From Bacteroidaceae bacterium (GTDB taxonomy: Bacteria; Bacteroidota; Bacteroidia; Bacteroidales; Bacteroidaceae), in contig JAFUYM010000038.1 of the NCBI GenBank assembly GCA_017470525.1, positions 116,576 to 180,575 on the forward strand: a stretch of DNA of 64,000 nucleotides. Direction: 5' to 3'. Numbering within the stretch: the first letter of the stretch is position 1; each line of letters begins with the position of its first letter. The position numbers and the translations under genes were made by a program. The notes beneath the pieces were generated by a model, which ran no database searches, was not told the DNA's origin, and worked only from the letters and a program-made list of their open reading frames with translations. This document shows, piece after piece, positions 34,245 through 42,359 of this stretch.

Positions 34245-34912
34245 TGATTGCTGAGAATCTGAATAAGGTGAAGGAGACACTGCATCCGGGGGTGGAACTG
34301 GTGGCGGTGTCGAAGTTTCATCCTGTGGAGGCTTTGCAGGAGGCATACGATGCGGGTCAACGGGTGTTTGGCGAGAGTCATGTGCAGGAACTGGTAGCAA
34401 AGCAGGAGGTGTTGCCTAAGGACATCGTGTGGCACTTCATCGGTCACTTGCAGACGAACAAGGTGAAATACATGGCTCCGTTTGTGAGCCTGATTCATGC
34501 GGTGGATTCCGTGAAGTTGTTGAAGGAGATTGACAAGCAGGCGCAGAAGTGTGAACGTGTGATAGAGGTGCTTTTGCAGGTTCATGTGGCGGCAGAAGAG
34601 ACGAAGTTCGGTTTCTTGCCAGATGAATTGATGGCAATGCTGGAGGCGGGCGAATGGAGGGACATGGCGCATGTACGCATTGTCGGGCTTATGGCAATGG
34701 CGACGAATACGGATGATGAAGTCCGCATCGCGAGTGACTTTGAATGTGTGCGGCAGTTGTTCGGGAAGGTGAAGGAGCGGTTTTTCGCTGACTTGCCCAC
34801 TTTTCAGGAACTCTCGATGGGTATGAGCGGTGACTATCTGATAGCACAGGAGCATGGCAGCACGATGGTGAGGGTGGGGAGCATGATTTTTGGCGAACGA
34901 CACTATAATTAA
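34244..34912 (+). CDS. YggS/PROSC family pyridoxal phosphate homeostasis protein
   Basis: 222 residues from ATG 34244; the preceding in-frame GTG is less likely. The PLP lysine lies in LVAVSKFHPVEAL, followed by GQRVFGESHVQEL, WHFIGHLQTNKVKY and the C-terminal LSMGMSGDYLIAQEHGSTMVRVG, which holds the phosphate-binding residues. The family has a single TIM-barrel domain and buffers free PLP. It is translationally coupled to DUF4494. Confidence 0.94.
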   Translation: MIAENLNKVKETLHPGVELVAVSKFHPVEALQEAYDAGQRVFGESHVQELVAKQEVLPKDIVWHFIGHLQTNKVKYMAPFVSLIHAVDSVKLLKEIDKQAQKCERVIEVLLQVHVAAEETKFGFLPDELMAMLEAGEWRDMAHVRIVGLMAMATNTDDEVRIASDFECVRQLFGKVKERFFADLPTFQELSMGMSGDYLIAQEHGSTMVRVGSMIFGERHYN

Positions 34913-34934
34913 TGAACTAAAAACCTACAATACT

Positions 34935-35543
34935 ATGAATCTAAATGATAAAAAACGAGATGTGGCAAGAGAAATTTGCCGTAGTTATGGGATTACACTG
35001 AGTGTGGAGGCACTGCATGCCTTCGCTAATATTCTTGTGCCGTTTAAGGTGCTGAGGGGGCATAAACTGGTCAATGAGGGTGAGGTCTGCAACTACATGT
35101 TCTTTGTGGAAAGAGGAATGGTGTTGCAGTATTACATGAAGAACAACGTCACCGTCACTGAACACATCAGCCACGAGGGAGACATGGTGATTTGCATTGA
35201 GAGTTTCTTCCTGCGTGAGCCGTCCCGAATCATCGCCTCGATGATAGAGCCTGGAGTTGTGTATGGCATTCCGTATGACGAAATGCATGCGATTGCCAGC
35301 CACTCTTTCGAATTGTGCCAACTCATTTTCAAGTTCTATCAGCGTTCGCTCATCATTTCTCAGCAAAAAGCCGATGTGCTTCGCTTTGAGACTGCGAAGG
35401 AACGCTACATCCGCACCATGCGTGAGAATCCCGAAATCATTCGGAGGGCACCACTGCACAATGTGGCATCATTTTTGCAAATGACGCCCGAGACGTTGAG
35501 CCGTGTGAGGGCACAGGTGACGGAAGAGGATATAAAAAACTAA
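34935..35543 (+). CDS. Crp/Fnr family transcriptional regulator
   Basis: 202 residues from ATG 34935 (MNLNDKKRD); the longer frame from 34890 would overlap the upstream gene. Residues about 25-130 form a cyclic nucleotide-binding-like beta roll (FKVLRGHKLVNEGEVCNYMFFVERG). The C-terminal helix-turn-helix is atypical but present (APLHNVASFLQMTPETLSRVRAQ). The Arg and Glu that bind cAMP phosphate are not evident, so the ligand is unknown. It ends in a 4-base tail overlap with a convergent dehydrogenase gene. Confidence 0.88.
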   Translation: MNLNDKKRDVAREICRSYGITLSVEALHAFANILVPFKVLRGHKLVNEGEVCNYMFFVERGMVLQYYMKNNVTVTEHISHEGDMVICIESFFLREPSRIIASMIEPGVVYGIPYDEMHAIASHSFELCQLIFKFYQRSLIISQQKADVLRFETAKERYIRTMRENPEIIRRAPLHNVASFLQMTPETLSRVRAQVTEEDIKN

Positions 35544-36493
35544 TTCACCTGATTGATGGGCTCTCCATCCAGATAAGCCCGAACATTTTCTGTGCAAATG
35601 TTGATGAGACGCTGTCTTGCCTCGCGTGTTGCCCATGCAATGTGAGGGGTGAGATAGCAGTTCTTGGCTTTTAGAAGAGGATTGTCTGCCGGGGCTGGTT
35701 CGGTGGTGAGCACATCGGCTGCGTATGCTGCGATTTGGTCGTTGTTGAGTGCTTCGGCAACGGCAGCATCTTCCACCAGGGGACCACGTCCGGTGTTGAT
35801 GAGGATGGCGGACGATTTCATCATCTCCAAGCGTTCTGCATTCACCAGATTCCGCGTGGATTCGGTGAGTGGGCAATGGAGGGACACGATGTCGCACTGT
35901 TCAAAGATGGTGTCTATGTCTGCCTTCATGATGTCGTAGGGCAAATCTTCCTCATCCTTTGAGGTGTATGCCAACACTTGAAGCCCGAATCCTGTGGCGA
36001 TGCGGGCTGTTGCCATACCTGTGTTGCCCAATCCGATGATTCCCATCTTCTTGCCGTACAGTTCAAATAAATCGTGGTCGAGATAGCAGAAGTCGGGCGA
36101 TGCTGTCCATTTGCCTTTTCTGTTTTCGTTGGCATAGTGGTCGGCACGGCTCACGATGTTGAGCAGGTGGCAGAACACCATTTGTGCCACACTTTCTGTG
36201 GAATAAGCGGGAATGTTGGTCACCACGATGTTTTGCCTGCTTGCCACTTCGAGGTCAACCACATTGTAACCAGTGGCAAGCACACCGATGTATTGCAAAC
36301 GTGGCAACATGTTTAGCACTGAAGCATCGAGCACCACCTTATTGGTGAGCACCATCTCTGCACCTTTGCATCGTGCCACCACTTCCTCGGGGGCTGTGCG
36401 TTCGTATGTCTCCACGTCTGCCAGTTCTTTCAGTCCGTCCCAAGTCAGTTCCCCTTGGTCAACGGTATATGCATCAAGTATAACAATTTTCAT
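35540..36493 (-). CDS. D-2-hydroxyacid dehydrogenase (NAD-dependent)
   Basis: 317 residues. The Rossmann motif GKKMGIIGLGNTGMATARIA lies at about 145-165. Catalytic residues sit in NTGRGPLVED (Arg), the LTTEPAP stretch (Glu) and LTPHIAW (His). Family members reduce 2-keto acids such as hydroxypyruvate or glyoxylate. The gene has a divergent promoter (TACCTTTG on the reverse strand at 36512-36519) shared with the palindromic element in front of the flippase gene. It converges on the Crp-type gene with a four-base overlap of the tails. Confidence 0.92.
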   Translation of the reverse strand: MKIVILDAYTVDQGELTWDGLKELADVETYERTAPEEVVARCKGAEMVLTNKVVLDASVLNMLPRLQYIGVLATGYNVVDLEVASRQNIVVTNIPAYSTESVAQMVFCHLLNIVSRADHYANENRKGKWTASPDFCYLDHDLFELYGKKMGIIGLGNTGMATARIATGFGLQVLAYTSKDEEDLPYDIMKADIDTIFEQCDIVSLHCPLTESTRNLVNAERLEMMKSSAILINTGRGPLVEDAAVAEALNNDQIAAYAADVLTTEPAPADNPLLKAKNCYLTPHIAWATREARQRLINICTENVRAYLDGEPINQVN

Positions 36494-36510
36494 AAGTCAA
36501 TGATTTCGGT

Positions 36511-36657
36511 GCAAAGGTAAGCATTTTTTAATTCATAATTCATTAATTTTAATTCATAATTCACCATTCGGCATGTTTTTTCAGGAAAGAAGCATATTGG
36601 ATAGCAAATTATGAATGGTGAATTATGAATTATGAATTAAAAAATGCTTACCTTTGC
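36511..36657. repeat. AT-rich palindromic element, copy 2, with divergent promoter boxes at both tips
   Basis: The outer 33 bases (36511-36543 and 36625-36657) are perfect inverted copies, and AATTCACCATTC (36558-36569) pairs with 36613-36624. Each tip ends in TACCTTTGC reading outwards: left for the dehydrogenase gene (12-20 bases ahead of its start), right for the flippase gene. The centre shares GGATAGCAAATTATGAAT with copy 1 at 33581-33701. The element resembles a small non-autonomous mobile or REP-like repeat that supplies promoters. Confidence 0.85.
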
Positions 36658-36673
36658 AAAAGATTTAGCAATC

Positions 36674-38176
36674 ATGACCGATAAAACACCTGATACAATC
36701 CAAGAAAATGATTTCACTTACGACCACGTGCTGAAATATACGGGGTTGTTTGGGGGCATTCAAGGCATCACAATGCTTGTTTCCATTGTGAGGAATAAAG
36801 TTGTTTCGGAGTTTTTAGGTCCGTCGGGCATGGCGGTGATAAATCTTTTCAACAATGCCGTCAAACTCATCAACCAATCAACTGATTTCGGAATCTCGTT
36901 CAGTGCCGTCAAGCATGTGGCTGAACTCTTTGACCGTGGCACAGAAGAGGAGGTGCGGAATTTTGTGCGAACTGTTCGCACTTGGTGCTTGTTTGCAGGA
37001 TTGCTGGGCATGTTGGTTTGTCTGTCCCTGTGCCAGCAAATCAGTTATTGGACATTTGAGAATTACGAATATGCACCGCATTTTGCCCTTCTTTCCTTGG
37101 TGGTCGGAATGCTTGCCATTCAGGGTGGGGAAATCGCGATTCTGAAAGGCTTGAAGCAACTGAAGAAGGTGGCGCTGATCGCCGTGTTTGGAGCCGTCGC
37201 CACTTTGCTTATCTGTACACCCATCTATTTCTTTTGGGGCATCAAGGGCATTGTCTATTCGTTGCTGTTATGTAATGCAGCCGTTCTTGCTGTCCATCTG
37301 TATTATTCCACGAAGGTGATCCCCTGGCGTGTGTCGCTTTTTTCTAAGGAAGAATACAGAAATGGCATCCCGATGCTGCAATTGGGGGTTGGGTATATTG
37401 TTGCAGGTATTTTTGGTCAAGGTGCGGAGTATGTGATCCGAACCTTGATTCTTCGTTTTGGCGAATTGGCGGATGTGGGTCTCTACACCAGTGGGTACAC
37501 GTTGGCTGTCAGTTATGCCAACATTGTGTTTGTGGCTTTCGAGGCTGATTATTTCCCCCGGCTTTCGGCTTCGCAGCATGACTTGAAACGGATGAATCAG
37601 ACTATCAATCAGCAGATAGAGGTGGGCACGCTGCTCATGGCGCCTCTTCTTACGTTTTTTGTGCTTGCCATGCCCATCCTTGTGCCGTTGCTTTTTTCTT
37701 CCGAGTTCGTGGATGCTGTGCCGATGGCGATATGTGCCTCTTTCTATATGTTTTTCAAGGCATTCTCGTTGCCGCTTGCCTATCTGGCATTAGCCAAAGG
37801 AGATTCGCGCATATATATGATAACGGAACTGATGTATGACATCTTCATCGCTTTAGCCATTCCTTATGCTTTCAAGTGGTGGGGATTGGAAGGTGCAGGC
37901 TGGGCTTTGTCGGTAGCAGGATTCTTGGATATGATGCTCATCCACATCGTGTACGGCATTCATTATGACTATCGCTTTGCCTTTAGTCGGCTGAAAATCT
38001 ATCTGGTACAATTCTTCTGCTTCTCTGCGGCAGTGTTTGCAGCCCTTCATGAGAACCCTTGGATGAAAGTTGTCACCGCTGTTGCCTTGGTGGTTTCTGC
38101 CACCATCTCATTTGTGGTGCTCAAGAATGAGACACATATTATTCCTAAAATCAAGAAGAGACTATGGCGCAAGTGA
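36674..38176 (+). CDS. Polysaccharide flippase (O-antigen translocase type)
   Basis: 500 residues from ATG 36674, the first start after the promoter box; the longer frame from 36644 begins inside the promoter. About 12-14 membrane helices are predicted, with the family-typical opening VLKYTGLFGGIQGITMLVSIVRNKVVSEFLGPSG. It belongs to the MVF/MATE-like polysaccharide transporter family and would flip an undecaprenyl-linked sugar. It overlaps the following glycosyltransferase gene by 13 bases, so the two likely act on the same glycan. Confidence 0.92.
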   Translation: MTDKTPDTIQENDFTYDHVLKYTGLFGGIQGITMLVSIVRNKVVSEFLGPSGMAVINLFNNAVKLINQSTDFGISFSAVKHVAELFDRGTEEEVRNFVRTVRTWCLFAGLLGMLVCLSLCQQISYWTFENYEYAPHFALLSLVVGMLAIQGGEIAILKGLKQLKKVALIAVFGAVATLLICTPIYFFWGIKGIVYSLLLCNAAVLAVHLYYSTKVIPWRVSLFSKEEYRNGIPMLQLGVGYIVAGIFGQGAEYVIRTLILRFGELADVGLYTSGYTLAVSYANIVFVAFEADYFPRLSASQHDLKRMNQTINQQIEVGTLLMAPLLTFFVLAMPILVPLLFSSEFVDAVPMAICASFYMFFKAFSLPLAYLALAKGDSRIYMITELMYDIFIALAIPYAFKWWGLEGAGWALSVAGFLDMMLIHIVYGIHYDYRFAFSRLKIYLVQFFCFSAAVFAALHENPWMKVVTAVALVVSATISFVVLKNETHIIPKIKKRLWRK

Positions 38177-39165
38177 CGGTGTTGACAGCGGTGTATAATG
38201 CTGAAAAGTATTTGTCTCAATGCTTGGATTCGCTGAAGGACCAGACCTTGAAGGATTGTCAGTTCATCTGCATTGATGATTGTTCTACCGATCATTCCTA
38301 CGAGATTTTGCGGAAATATGCTGAAGCCGACTCTCGTTTCCAATTGCTACGCACTCCTGCCAATAGCGGACAAGCCAAGGCTCGGAATTTGGGACTTCAG
38401 TTTGCACAGGGGAAATACATTGCTATGCTTGATGCCGACGACTGGTTTGCGCCTGACACGTTGGAATTGGCATGCCGGTCTTTACAAGATTCGGAGGCTC
38501 AATGTGCGGTTCTTCAGTTGATTCAGCATTATGAAAAAGAGGGACGCGAAGAACTTTATCCCATCAAGAGTTCTAAAACGGAGTGGAGTGGGGAAGAGGC
38601 GTTTCGGCTTAGCCTCGATTGGTCTTTGCATGGTCTTTATGTGGTGACGGCTGATATTCATAAGCAGTTTCCTTTCGACGATTCATGCCGTCTTTTCAGT
38701 GATGACAACACTACCCGCCTGCATTATCTCCATTCCAATAAAGTGGTTCTTTCTCAAGGACGTTACTACTACCGCAAGCATGCTGCCTCTATGACCAATG
38801 CTTGCACCATTCGCCGTTTTGACTATATGCTTGCCAATCTTTCCATGAAACGTCAACTCGAAGCCTTGCCGTTGGACAATAAGCAAGCCATTCTCGATTT
38901 TTACGAAACTGACCGCTGGCTGAACGTTGTCGGTTGCTATTGGTACTATTACCAGCATCAATCTGCATTCACTCCCGACGAGCAGAAAGAGATTGAAGCC
39001 CTTTTCACTCGGATGCTCCCCACCATTGAAGAACAGCGTGTTGCACCAAAAGTGAAAAGGAAGTTTGGTTATTATATTTTCAAAGACTATTCAACCTTCC
39101 GACGGATGGAGAATCTGTACTTTTCTCTTCGGAAGATATGGCAGAAGATAAAGTGGAACATCTAA
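38164..39165 (+). CDS. Family 2 glycosyltransferase
   Basis: 333 residues. GT-A motifs: VTVLTAVYNAEKYLSQCLDS, the first acidic motif ICIDDCSTD, NSGQAKARNLGL, and the metal-binding YIAMLDADDWF. It transfers a sugar from a nucleotide donor on the cytoplasmic side. The C-terminal half is less conserved. The start overlaps the flippase gene by 13 bases, and a bidirectional terminator follows. Confidence 0.93.
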   Translation: MAQVTVLTAVYNAEKYLSQCLDSLKDQTLKDCQFICIDDCSTDHSYEILRKYAEADSRFQLLRTPANSGQAKARNLGLQFAQGKYIAMLDADDWFAPDTLELACRSLQDSEAQCAVLQLIQHYEKEGREELYPIKSSKTEWSGEEAFRLSLDWSLHGLYVVTADIHKQFPFDDSCRLFSDDNTTRLHYLHSNKVVLSQGRYYYRKHAASMTNACTIRRFDYMLANLSMKRQLEALPLDNKQAILDFYETDRWLNVVGCYWYYYQHQSAFTPDEQKEIEALFTRMLPTIEEQRVAPKVKRKFGYYIFKDYSTFRRMENLYFSLRKIWQKIKWNI

Positions 39166-39170
39166 AAGAA

Positions 39171-39207
39171 AGAAGGCTTCACGAGGGGTGTCCTTGTGAA
39201 GCCTTCT
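39171..39207. terminator. Bidirectional terminator
   Basis: AGAAGGCTTCAC and GTGAAGCCTTCT form a perfect 12-bp stem with a 13-base loop between convergent genes, with T- and A-rich flanks. Confidence 0.85.
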
Positions 39208-39230
39208 TCTATGTTGTGCAGTTCCGATTC

Positions 39231-39485
39231 TTACTTCTTCTTCATGGCAGCGTAGCGGTTCATGAACTTATCGACACGACCTGCAGTATCGACGAGTTTA
39301 GCCTTACCTGTGTAGAATGGGTGAGAAGTGGAAGAAATTTCAATCTTGATGAGTGGATACTCCTGTCCTTCGAACACTTCTGTTTCGCTGGACTTTGCGG
39401 TGGAGCGAGAGAGGAACATATCGCCGTTTGACATATCCTTGAAGATGACAGGACGATAGTTTTCTGGGTGAATACCTTTTTTCAT
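39231..39485 (-). CDS. rpmE2: 50S ribosomal protein L31 type B
   Basis: 84 residues. [21 protein letters not shown] and the C-terminal [15 protein letters not shown] are typical of type B L31, which lacks the zinc-binding cysteines of type A. Such forms usually serve under zinc limitation or, as in Bacteroidetes, as the sole L31. It has its own promoter. Confidence 0.97.
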   Translation of the reverse strand: MKKGIHPENYRPVIFKDMSNGDMFLSRSTAKSSETEVFEGQEYPLIKIEISSTSHPFYTGKAKLVDTAGRVDKFMNRYAAMKKK

Positions 39486-39570
39486 TTTTGTTTTTTGTTT
39501 TATACAGTCAATATACTACTGCTGGTGTAACAAATTGTTTTTATCTCTGATGCTTTTTGTAAAAGCGGTG

Positions 39571-39601
39571 CAAAGGTAGTGCAAATTTTAGACAATACAA
39601 A
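39571..39601 (-). promoter_or_regulatory. Promoter of rpmE2
   Basis: Reverse-strand TACCTTTG (39571-39578) and TTTG (39598-39601) are 19 bases apart. Confidence 0.85.
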
Positions 39602-39740
39602 ATAAAAAGGCTTTTTTTTTATTTTTATTGCTAAAATCGGCGGTCTTATCTAACGGTGCGACTTTTTATGAAGCGGACAAAACAAAAAGCGGTGATTTTT
39701 ATGTTTTCAACAAAAAAAGTGTCCTGATATGTGAAAAAAA

Positions 39741-39768
39741 CTCTTAACTCTTAACTCTTAACTCTTAA
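39741..39768. repeat. Four tandem copies of CTCTTAA
   Basis: The heptamer CTCTTAA is repeated four times exactly, eight bases ahead of the aldolase -7 box, covering the place of the -33 element. Change in copy number would change promoter geometry. Confidence 0.85.
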
Positions 39769-39776
39769 CTTTTCCG

Positions 39777-39785
39777 TATCTTTGC
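39777..39785 (+). promoter_or_regulatory. Promoter -7 box of the aldolase gene
   Basis: TATCTTTGC matches TAnnTTTGC; no clear TTTG lies at the expected distance because the tandem heptamer occupies it. The leader is about 45 bases. Confidence 0.75.
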
Positions 39786-39836
39786 ATCTGTTTTTGGATA
39801 ATATACATTATTATTAATTTATAAATATTCAAGTTT

Positions 39837-40835
39837 ATGGTAAGTTACAAAGAACTTGGTCTCGTGAATACCCGCGAGATGTTTAAGAGAGCAGTGGCTG
39901 GCGGTTATGCTATTCCCGCTTTCAACTTCAACACAATGGAGCAGATGCAGGCTATCGTGATGGCTGCTGTTGAAACAAAGTCACCTGTCATCATGCAGGT
40001 CAGCAAGGGTGCCCGCAACTATGCTAACGGTACCATCCTCCGCAACCTCGCCAAAGGTGCTGTAGAGTATGCTAAGGAACTCGGCTGTGAGCATCCTGAA
40101 ATCGTTCTCCACCTTGACCATGGAGATACTTTCGAACTCTGCAAGGACTGTATCGACAATGGTTTCTCTTCTGTCATGATTGATGGCTCTTCTCTTCCAT
40201 ACGAAGAGAACATTGCTCTGGCAAAGAAGGTGGTTGACTACGCTCACCAGTACGACGTGACTGTTGAGGCTGAACTGGGTGTGCTCGCAGGTGTTGAGGA
40301 CGAGGTTCAGGCTGCTGAGTCTCACTACACAAAGCCAGAAGAGGTGATTGATTTCTCTACTCGTACAGGTTGCGACTCTTTGGCTATCTCTATCGGTACT
40401 TCTCACGGTGCTCACAAGTTCACTCCAGAGCAGTGCACACTTGTGAATGGTGTGTTGGTTCCACCACCATTGGCATTCGACATCCTGCACGAAATCGAGA
40501 AGAAACTTCCTGGTTTCCCAATCGTTCTGCACGGTTCTTCTTCTGTTCCTATGGACGAAGTGAACACTATCAACCAGTACGGCGGTCACCTCGAGGCTGC
40601 TATCGGTATCCCAGAGGATCAGTTGCGTGAGGCTTCTAAGTCTGCTGTTTGCAAAATCAACATCGACTCTGACTCTCGTCTCGCCATGACTGCTGCTATC
40701 CGCAAGCACTTGGCTGAGCATCCTGGTGACTTTGACCCACGTCAGTACCTGAAGCCTGCCCGCGAGAACATGAAGAAGATGTACATCCACAAGATTGTGA
40801 ATGTGCTGGGTTCTGATGGCAAACTTGCTCAGTAA
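39837..40835 (+). CDS. fba: Class II fructose-bisphosphate aldolase
   Basis: 332 residues. Zinc ligands and active site include IVLHLDHGDTFELCKDC, VTVEAELGVLAGVEDE, SIGTSHGAHKF and IVLHGSSSVPMDEV. It cleaves fructose 1,6-bisphosphate in glycolysis and runs in reverse in gluconeogenesis. The codon use is strongly biased (for example, repeated GCT, TCT and CGC), as expected for an abundant protein. It stands alone, with its own promoter and a terminator. Confidence 0.96.
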   Translation: MVSYKELGLVNTREMFKRAVAGGYAIPAFNFNTMEQMQAIVMAAVETKSPVIMQVSKGARNYANGTILRNLAKGAVEYAKELGCEHPEIVLHLDHGDTFELCKDCIDNGFSSVMIDGSSLPYEENIALAKKVVDYAHQYDVTVEAELGVLAGVEDEVQAAESHYTKPEEVIDFSTRTGCDSLAISIGTSHGAHKFTPEQCTLVNGVLVPPPLAFDILHEIEKKLPGFPIVLHGSSSVPMDEVNTINQYGGHLEAAIGIPEDQLREASKSAVCKINIDSDSRLAMTAAIRKHLAEHPGDFDPRQYLKPARENMKKMYIHKIVNVLGSDGKLAQ

Positions 40836-40863
40836 TGACTTTTTTTGACAAGTGAATAATTGG

Positions 40864-40920
40864 AAGTGAAAAATCCGTCTGCCTCCTGTATGATTAGGTG
40901 GTCAAATGGATTTTTCACTT
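40864..40920 (+). terminator. Terminator of the aldolase gene
   Basis: AAGTGAAAAATCC and GGATTTTTCACTT form a perfect 13-bp stem with a 31-base loop, followed by a T-rich stretch. It supports a start of the next gene at 40965 and not upstream. Confidence 0.8.
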
Positions 40921-40964
40921 TTTCTTTTATCCTATACATTGTTTCTTTTCCAGTTCGTTGGTTC

Positions 40965-42281
40965 ATGTCTCGTCGGGTTCTCTTTTCCATGTTCCTCTTC
41001 GTTCTCTGTCTGATGCGTGTTGCTGCACAGGTGGAGGATGTGGTTGATGCCGATTATCTGGCAGAGATTGATTCAATAATGACACTCTATGAGGAACAGG
41101 ACCGCATGGTGCGGGTTGAGAAGACCGTGAAGGAGTATGAGGCAACGCGGTTGAAGAAAGAAATGTCGATGGGGGCAGGAGGAGTTCTGCCGTTGGCACG
41201 TGGCTTGTTGCTTTCATGGACCGACCATCATTTCATCACGCAAGATGCTCGTTTCCCCTCGAAAGGTGATGGGGTGAACTGGAGTGCCTATGCCGTGGGC
41301 GGTGTGCCATTGGTAGCAAACTGGGCACTGAGAGCGGCAGGTGTGAAGAGCCGTTCCAAGTTGGAACGTATGCTTACAGCCAATGCGATGGCGTTGGGTC
41401 TTTCATTTGGTGCGACGGAAGTGCTGAAAATCTCTACTAATGAGGGAAGGCCCGACCAGTCGAACCGGCATTCATTCCCGTCTGGACATGCCAGTTTCGC
41501 TTTTGTGTCTGCCAGTATTCTGAGCCGCGAGTATGGCTACATCTCACCGTGGGTGACTGTGGGCAGTTATGCCACAGCCACGGGTACGCAGTTGCTCCGC
41601 ATCAATCACAACAAGCATTGGATGAACGACCTCTATGTCGGTGCTGGCATTGGTATGATTAGCACCAATCTGGCGTATTTCCTGACCGACAAGATTTTTG
41701 GGATGGATGGCATCAACAAGCCCGAGGTGCGCAAGAAGGATGTGCTTCGGCTCTTGCGGTTCAATGAAAAGCCCACAGGCATTTCACTTGTTTCGGGTAC
41801 AGAGATTGGCGACCGTAAAATTCACTTTTCCGATGCTACCCTCAAGACTGGTGCCTCCATTGCTGCGGGTGCCGATTTGACTTGGCACCTCAAGTCCGAT
41901 GTGGCTGCTGAGGTGATGGTGAGGGCTGTTGATGCACAGGTGAAGGTGTTTGGGCAGAACCACACTTTTACGGGTGACCACCTCAATCTTTATCACCTGA
42001 ATGCAGGTGCCAAATACAGTTTACCTATCAACATGGGCAATCGTATGGGAACGAGGGCTTTTGCTGGTGTGCGCATCATGGATGGTGCCAGTTTGACGGA
42101 TGGCAAGAAAACGTATGCCATCCCCGACGAGACCAAGTTCGAATGTGGCATAGGTCTTACATACGAATGTCTGGATTCCGATAATTATGCGTGGGGCTTC
42201 ATTGCTGACTATTACCACACTTTTTCCCATTACATGAAGAACCGCTACAGCATCAGTTCTGTGTGGAAGATTCTGTTTTGA
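40965..42281 (+). CDS. Exported PAP2 superfamily phosphatase
   Basis: 438 residues from ATG 40965 (MSRRVLFSMFLFVLCLMRVAAQ), giving a clean signal peptide; the longer frame from 40860 overlaps the terminator. The PAP2 motifs are KISTNEGRPDQSNRHSFPSG (motif C1 into C2), PSGHASF and, for the third, RINHNKHWMNDLYVG. A C-terminal half of about 180 residues is beta-rich and may be a small outer-membrane barrel ending in SSVWKILF. It would dephosphorylate lipid or isoprenoid phosphates at the outer face. Substrate unknown. Confidence 0.88.
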   Translation: MSRRVLFSMFLFVLCLMRVAAQVEDVVDADYLAEIDSIMTLYEEQDRMVRVEKTVKEYEATRLKKEMSMGAGGVLPLARGLLLSWTDHHFITQDARFPSKGDGVNWSAYAVGGVPLVANWALRAAGVKSRSKLERMLTANAMALGLSFGATEVLKISTNEGRPDQSNRHSFPSGHASFAFVSASILSREYGYISPWVTVGSYATATGTQLLRINHNKHWMNDLYVGAGIGMISTNLAYFLTDKIFGMDGINKPEVRKKDVLRLLRFNEKPTGISLVSGTEIGDRKIHFSDATLKTGASIAAGADLTWHLKSDVAAEVMVRAVDAQVKVFGQNHTFTGDHLNLYHLNAGAKYSLPINMGNRMGTRAFAGVRIMDGASLTDGKKTYAIPDETKFECGIGLTYECLDSDNYAWGFIADYYHTFSHYMKNRYSISSVWKILF

Positions 42282-42301
42282 TTCCTCCCTCAAACAAACA
42301 A

Positions 42302-42331
42302 TGCTGCACCCGTCTCTCGACGTGTGCAGCA
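42302..42331. terminator. Hairpin between convergent genes
   Basis: TGCTGCAC and GTGCAGCA enclose a further CGTC/GACG pairing. No long T run; probably a shared terminator. Confidence 0.6.
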
Positions 42332-42359
42332 CTGTGCTATAGCCGTAACTAATCTTTAA

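Noticed and set aside
40860-40965. Longer N-terminus of the PAP2 phosphatase
   Set aside because: It overlaps the aldolase terminator and spoils the signal peptide; the ATG at 40965 is better.
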